7,877 nucleotides of DNA from Enterobacterales bacterium (GTDB lineage: Bacteria > Pseudomonadota > Gammaproteobacteria > Enterobacterales > Succinivibrionaceae). Both the position numbers and the translations under genes were made by a program. The stretch's first letter is position 1; each line of letters opens with the position of its first letter. The DNA is taken from contig CAAGDP010000218.1 of assembly GCA_900768635.1 (NCBI GenBank), positions 1-7,877 on the forward strand, read 5' to 3'. Of the stretch, positions 7,410 through 7,877 are shown in pieces. The notes beneath the pieces were generated by a model that ran no database searches, was not told the DNA's origin, and was given only the letters and a program-made list of their open reading frames with translations.

Positions 7410-7446
7410 ATATGCTTATCTGCTACTTTTTACAGTAGCTCCTCCT
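7410..7446 (-). promoter_or_regulatory. Unusual hisG ribosome-binding region: distant Shine-Dalgarno with intervening hairpin
   Basis: A perfect AGGAGG lies at 7441-7446 on the minus strand, but 31 nt separate it from the hisG ATG, far beyond normal spacing. Between them GCTACT (7434-7439) and AGTAGC (7422-7427) form a perfect 6-bp stem around a 6-nt loop. If folded, the hairpin would reduce the unpaired spacer to about 13 nt. No ATG, GTG or TTG lies close downstream of AGGAGG to give it another use. Hairpin-bridged Shine-Dalgarnos are known (phage T4 gene 38); applying that here is inference. Confidence 0.5.
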
Positions 7447-7471
7447 ATCTGAAAATTTTTGTGATTAGCCT

Positions 7472-7512
7472 GAAAAATTAAAGCCCCTGGAAGTTTATAT
7501 CCTCCAAGGGCT
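7472..7512 (-). terminator. his attenuator terminator (segments E:F)
   Basis: In transcript sense AGCCCTTGGAGG (7512-7501) pairs with CTTCCAGGGGCT (7493-7482) over 12 bp, two of them G-U, around a 7-nt loop. TTAATTTTT follows (7481-7473). This is a strong intrinsic terminator placed between the poly-His leader peptide and hisG, so it should stop transcription before the structural genes unless the alternative leader pairing forms. Confidence 0.93.
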
Positions 7513-7585
7513 GCAAACCTGTGAATGCCTGTCTGGAAGATAAAGCCTTCCAGAATCATCCTCCTGAAAGACTATTTAGGATGAT
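7472..7585 (-). promoter_or_regulatory. Histidine-operon attenuator (alternative RNA pairings A-F)
   Basis: Two mutually exclusive foldings can be read. Terminating form: A ATCATCCT (7585-7578, the last His codons plus Pro) with B AGGATGAT (7562-7555); C TCTGGAAG (7554-7547) with D CTTCCAGA (7539-7532); E:F terminator (7512-7482). Antiterminating form: CTTTCAG (7570-7564, upstream part of B) with CTGGAAG of C (7553-7547, one G-U), and CTTCCAG of D (7539-7533) with TTGGAGG of E (7507-7501, two G-U). The logic matches the enteric his attenuator. A ribosome stalled on His codons covers A, frees B to pair with C, and so lets D take E from the terminator. A ribosome that reaches the leader stop covers B, so C:D and E:F form. 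The A:B hairpin would also serve as the initial pause. Pairings are read by eye; no free energies were calculated. Confidence 0.88.
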
Positions 7586-7628
7586 GATGGTGATGATGAA
7601 TAACAGATTTAAAGAAAAGATTAGTCAT
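7572..7628 (-). CDS. hisL: his operon leader peptide HisL
   Basis: An 18-residue minus-strand frame, ATG (7628) to TAG (7572-7574), encodes MTNLFFKSVIHHHHHHPK. Six consecutive histidine codons (7598-7581: five CAT and one CAC) are followed by Pro-Lys-stop. E. coli HisL, as I remember it, has the same layout with seven His and a Pro after the run. The peptide's role is to report histidyl-tRNA supply: a shortage stalls the ribosome on the His run and favours the antiterminator downstream. The peptide product itself is not expected to have a function. The last His codons are part of attenuator segment A. The Shine-Dalgarno is weak (GGAA at 7640-7637, 8 nt from ATG). The predicted start of transcription is about 30 nt upstream. 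Confidence 0.95.
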   Translation of the reverse strand: MTNLFFKSVIHHHHHHPK

Positions 7629-7666
7629 TCCAACAATTCCGCTACAAGCATTAATTTCTGGAAATA

Positions 7667-7695
7667 ATTATACAAAAAGCGTGATCCGGTTTCAA
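7667..7695 (-). promoter_or_regulatory. Sigma-70 promoter of the his operon
   Basis: Minus strand: -35 TTGAAA (7695-7690, five of six consensus bases), a 17-bp spacer, and a perfect -10 TATAAT (7672-7667). The start of transcription should fall near 7659-7661, leaving a leader of about 30 nt before hisL. The segment after the -10 (TATTTCC) is AT-rich, a discriminator type that in E. coli amino-acid operons goes with activation by ppGpp/DksA; that regulation is inferred here, not shown. Confidence 0.88.
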
Positions 7696-7783
7696 TAATT
7701 ATGTATCAGGGTCGTCATTTATATAGGAACATCAAATCCAGCCTTGTTAGTATTTTTCAGGATCATTTACCGGATTTCAATAA
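7686..7783. repeat. Near-identical 13/14-nt direct repeat, one copy overlapping the his -35 box
   Basis: On the plus strand CCGGTTTCAATAA (7686-7698) and CCGGATTTCAATAA (7770-7783) differ only by one extra A, with about 84 bp between copies. The promoter-proximal copy contains the -35 hexamer on the other strand. This could be a pair of regulator sites, a remnant of a duplicated promoter, or chance in AT-rich DNA. The upstream copy has the same TTGAAA but no good -10 at 16-18 bp. Confidence 0.3.
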
Positions 7784-7877
7784 AGTATGATACCTTTGAT
7801 AAACTTATTTCAGTTTCTTTCCTGAAACAAAACATTCCTTTTTACAAAAGCAGATACCGTATATATTAACTGTATTG
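7696..7877. other. AT-rich upstream intergenic region with no recognised gene
   Basis: The stretch beyond the his promoter is AT-rich and holds only very short frames on either strand, none with a plausible ribosome-binding site. Visible structure is limited to the distal copy of the CCGG(A)TTTCAATAA repeat and an inverted repeat, TTTCAG/CTGAAA (7808-7813 with 7822-7827, 8-nt loop), which has no T-run and so is not a convincing terminator. The next gene to the right is outside the window. Confidence 0.6.

Noticed and set aside
7701..7790. Plus-strand 29-codon frame starting at ATG 7701
   Set aside because: No Shine-Dalgarno, very short, lies next to the his promoter on the opposite strand, and no family is recognisable. 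A partly continuous reading in another frame further right is not enough to call a decayed gene.
7808..7827. Inverted repeat TTTCAG/CTGAAA as a possible terminator or operator
   Set aside because: Only a 6-bp AT-rich stem with an 8-nt loop and no T-run on either side; too weak to assign a role.
7767..7835. Minus-strand 22-codon frame upstream of the his promoter
   Set aside because: AAGGA directly abuts its ATG with no spacer, its composition is AT-rich and unremarkable, and it ends well before the promoter.

Overview
The window is almost entirely one complete histidine biosynthesis operon, read on the minus strand from right to left: promoter, hisL leader peptide with attenuator, then hisG, hisD, hisC, hisB, hisH, hisA, hisF and hisI, closed by an intrinsic terminator. 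All eight enzyme genes are intact and carry their expected catalytic and metal-binding residues. Together they encode every step from PRPP plus ATP to L-histidine.

Organism: a gammaproteobacterium is strongly suggested. The gene order matches the E. coli/Salmonella operon. HisB is the bifunctional phosphatase-dehydratase, HisI is the bifunctional cyclohydrolase-pyrophosphatase, HisG is the long self-regulated form, and a poly-His leader peptide with an enteric-style attenuator precedes hisG. The moderate base composition and divergence from the enteric sequences I remember would fit something like Aeromonadales/Succinivibrionaceae, but that placement is only a guess.

Layout: 1-96 holds the C-terminal end of an unidentified plus-strand gene with a basic GRP tail, converging on the operon. 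97-167 is a short spacer with no recognised gene. The operon terminator is at 168-193. The genes are very tightly packed (-8, -19, +2, -1, -1 and +4 nt between neighbours), except for 57 nt between hisG and hisD. At 7410-7446 a consensus Shine-Dalgarno sits unusually far from the hisG start, with a hairpin between. 7472-7585 is the attenuator, with both the terminating and the antiterminating pairings readable. hisL is at 7572-7628 and a near-consensus sigma-70 promoter at 7667-7695. 7696-7877 holds no recognisable gene.

How the genes work together: HisG commits PRPP and ATP to the pathway. HisI performs the next two hydrolytic steps and HisA isomerises the product. HisF with HisH closes the imidazole ring and releases AICAR to purine synthesis. 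HisB dehydrates, HisC transaminates, HisB dephosphorylates and HisD oxidises to histidine. Control is visible at two levels: histidyl-tRNA-dependent attenuation in the leader, and the histidine-binding regulatory domain expected at the HisG C-terminus.

No novel multi-gene system is present. The points worth a second look are a roughly 14-residue insertion in the dehydratase half of HisB, the hisG Shine-Dalgarno spacing, a stop-free frame running through the attenuator, an extra competing pairing in the attenuator, and a near-repeat overlapping the -35 box.
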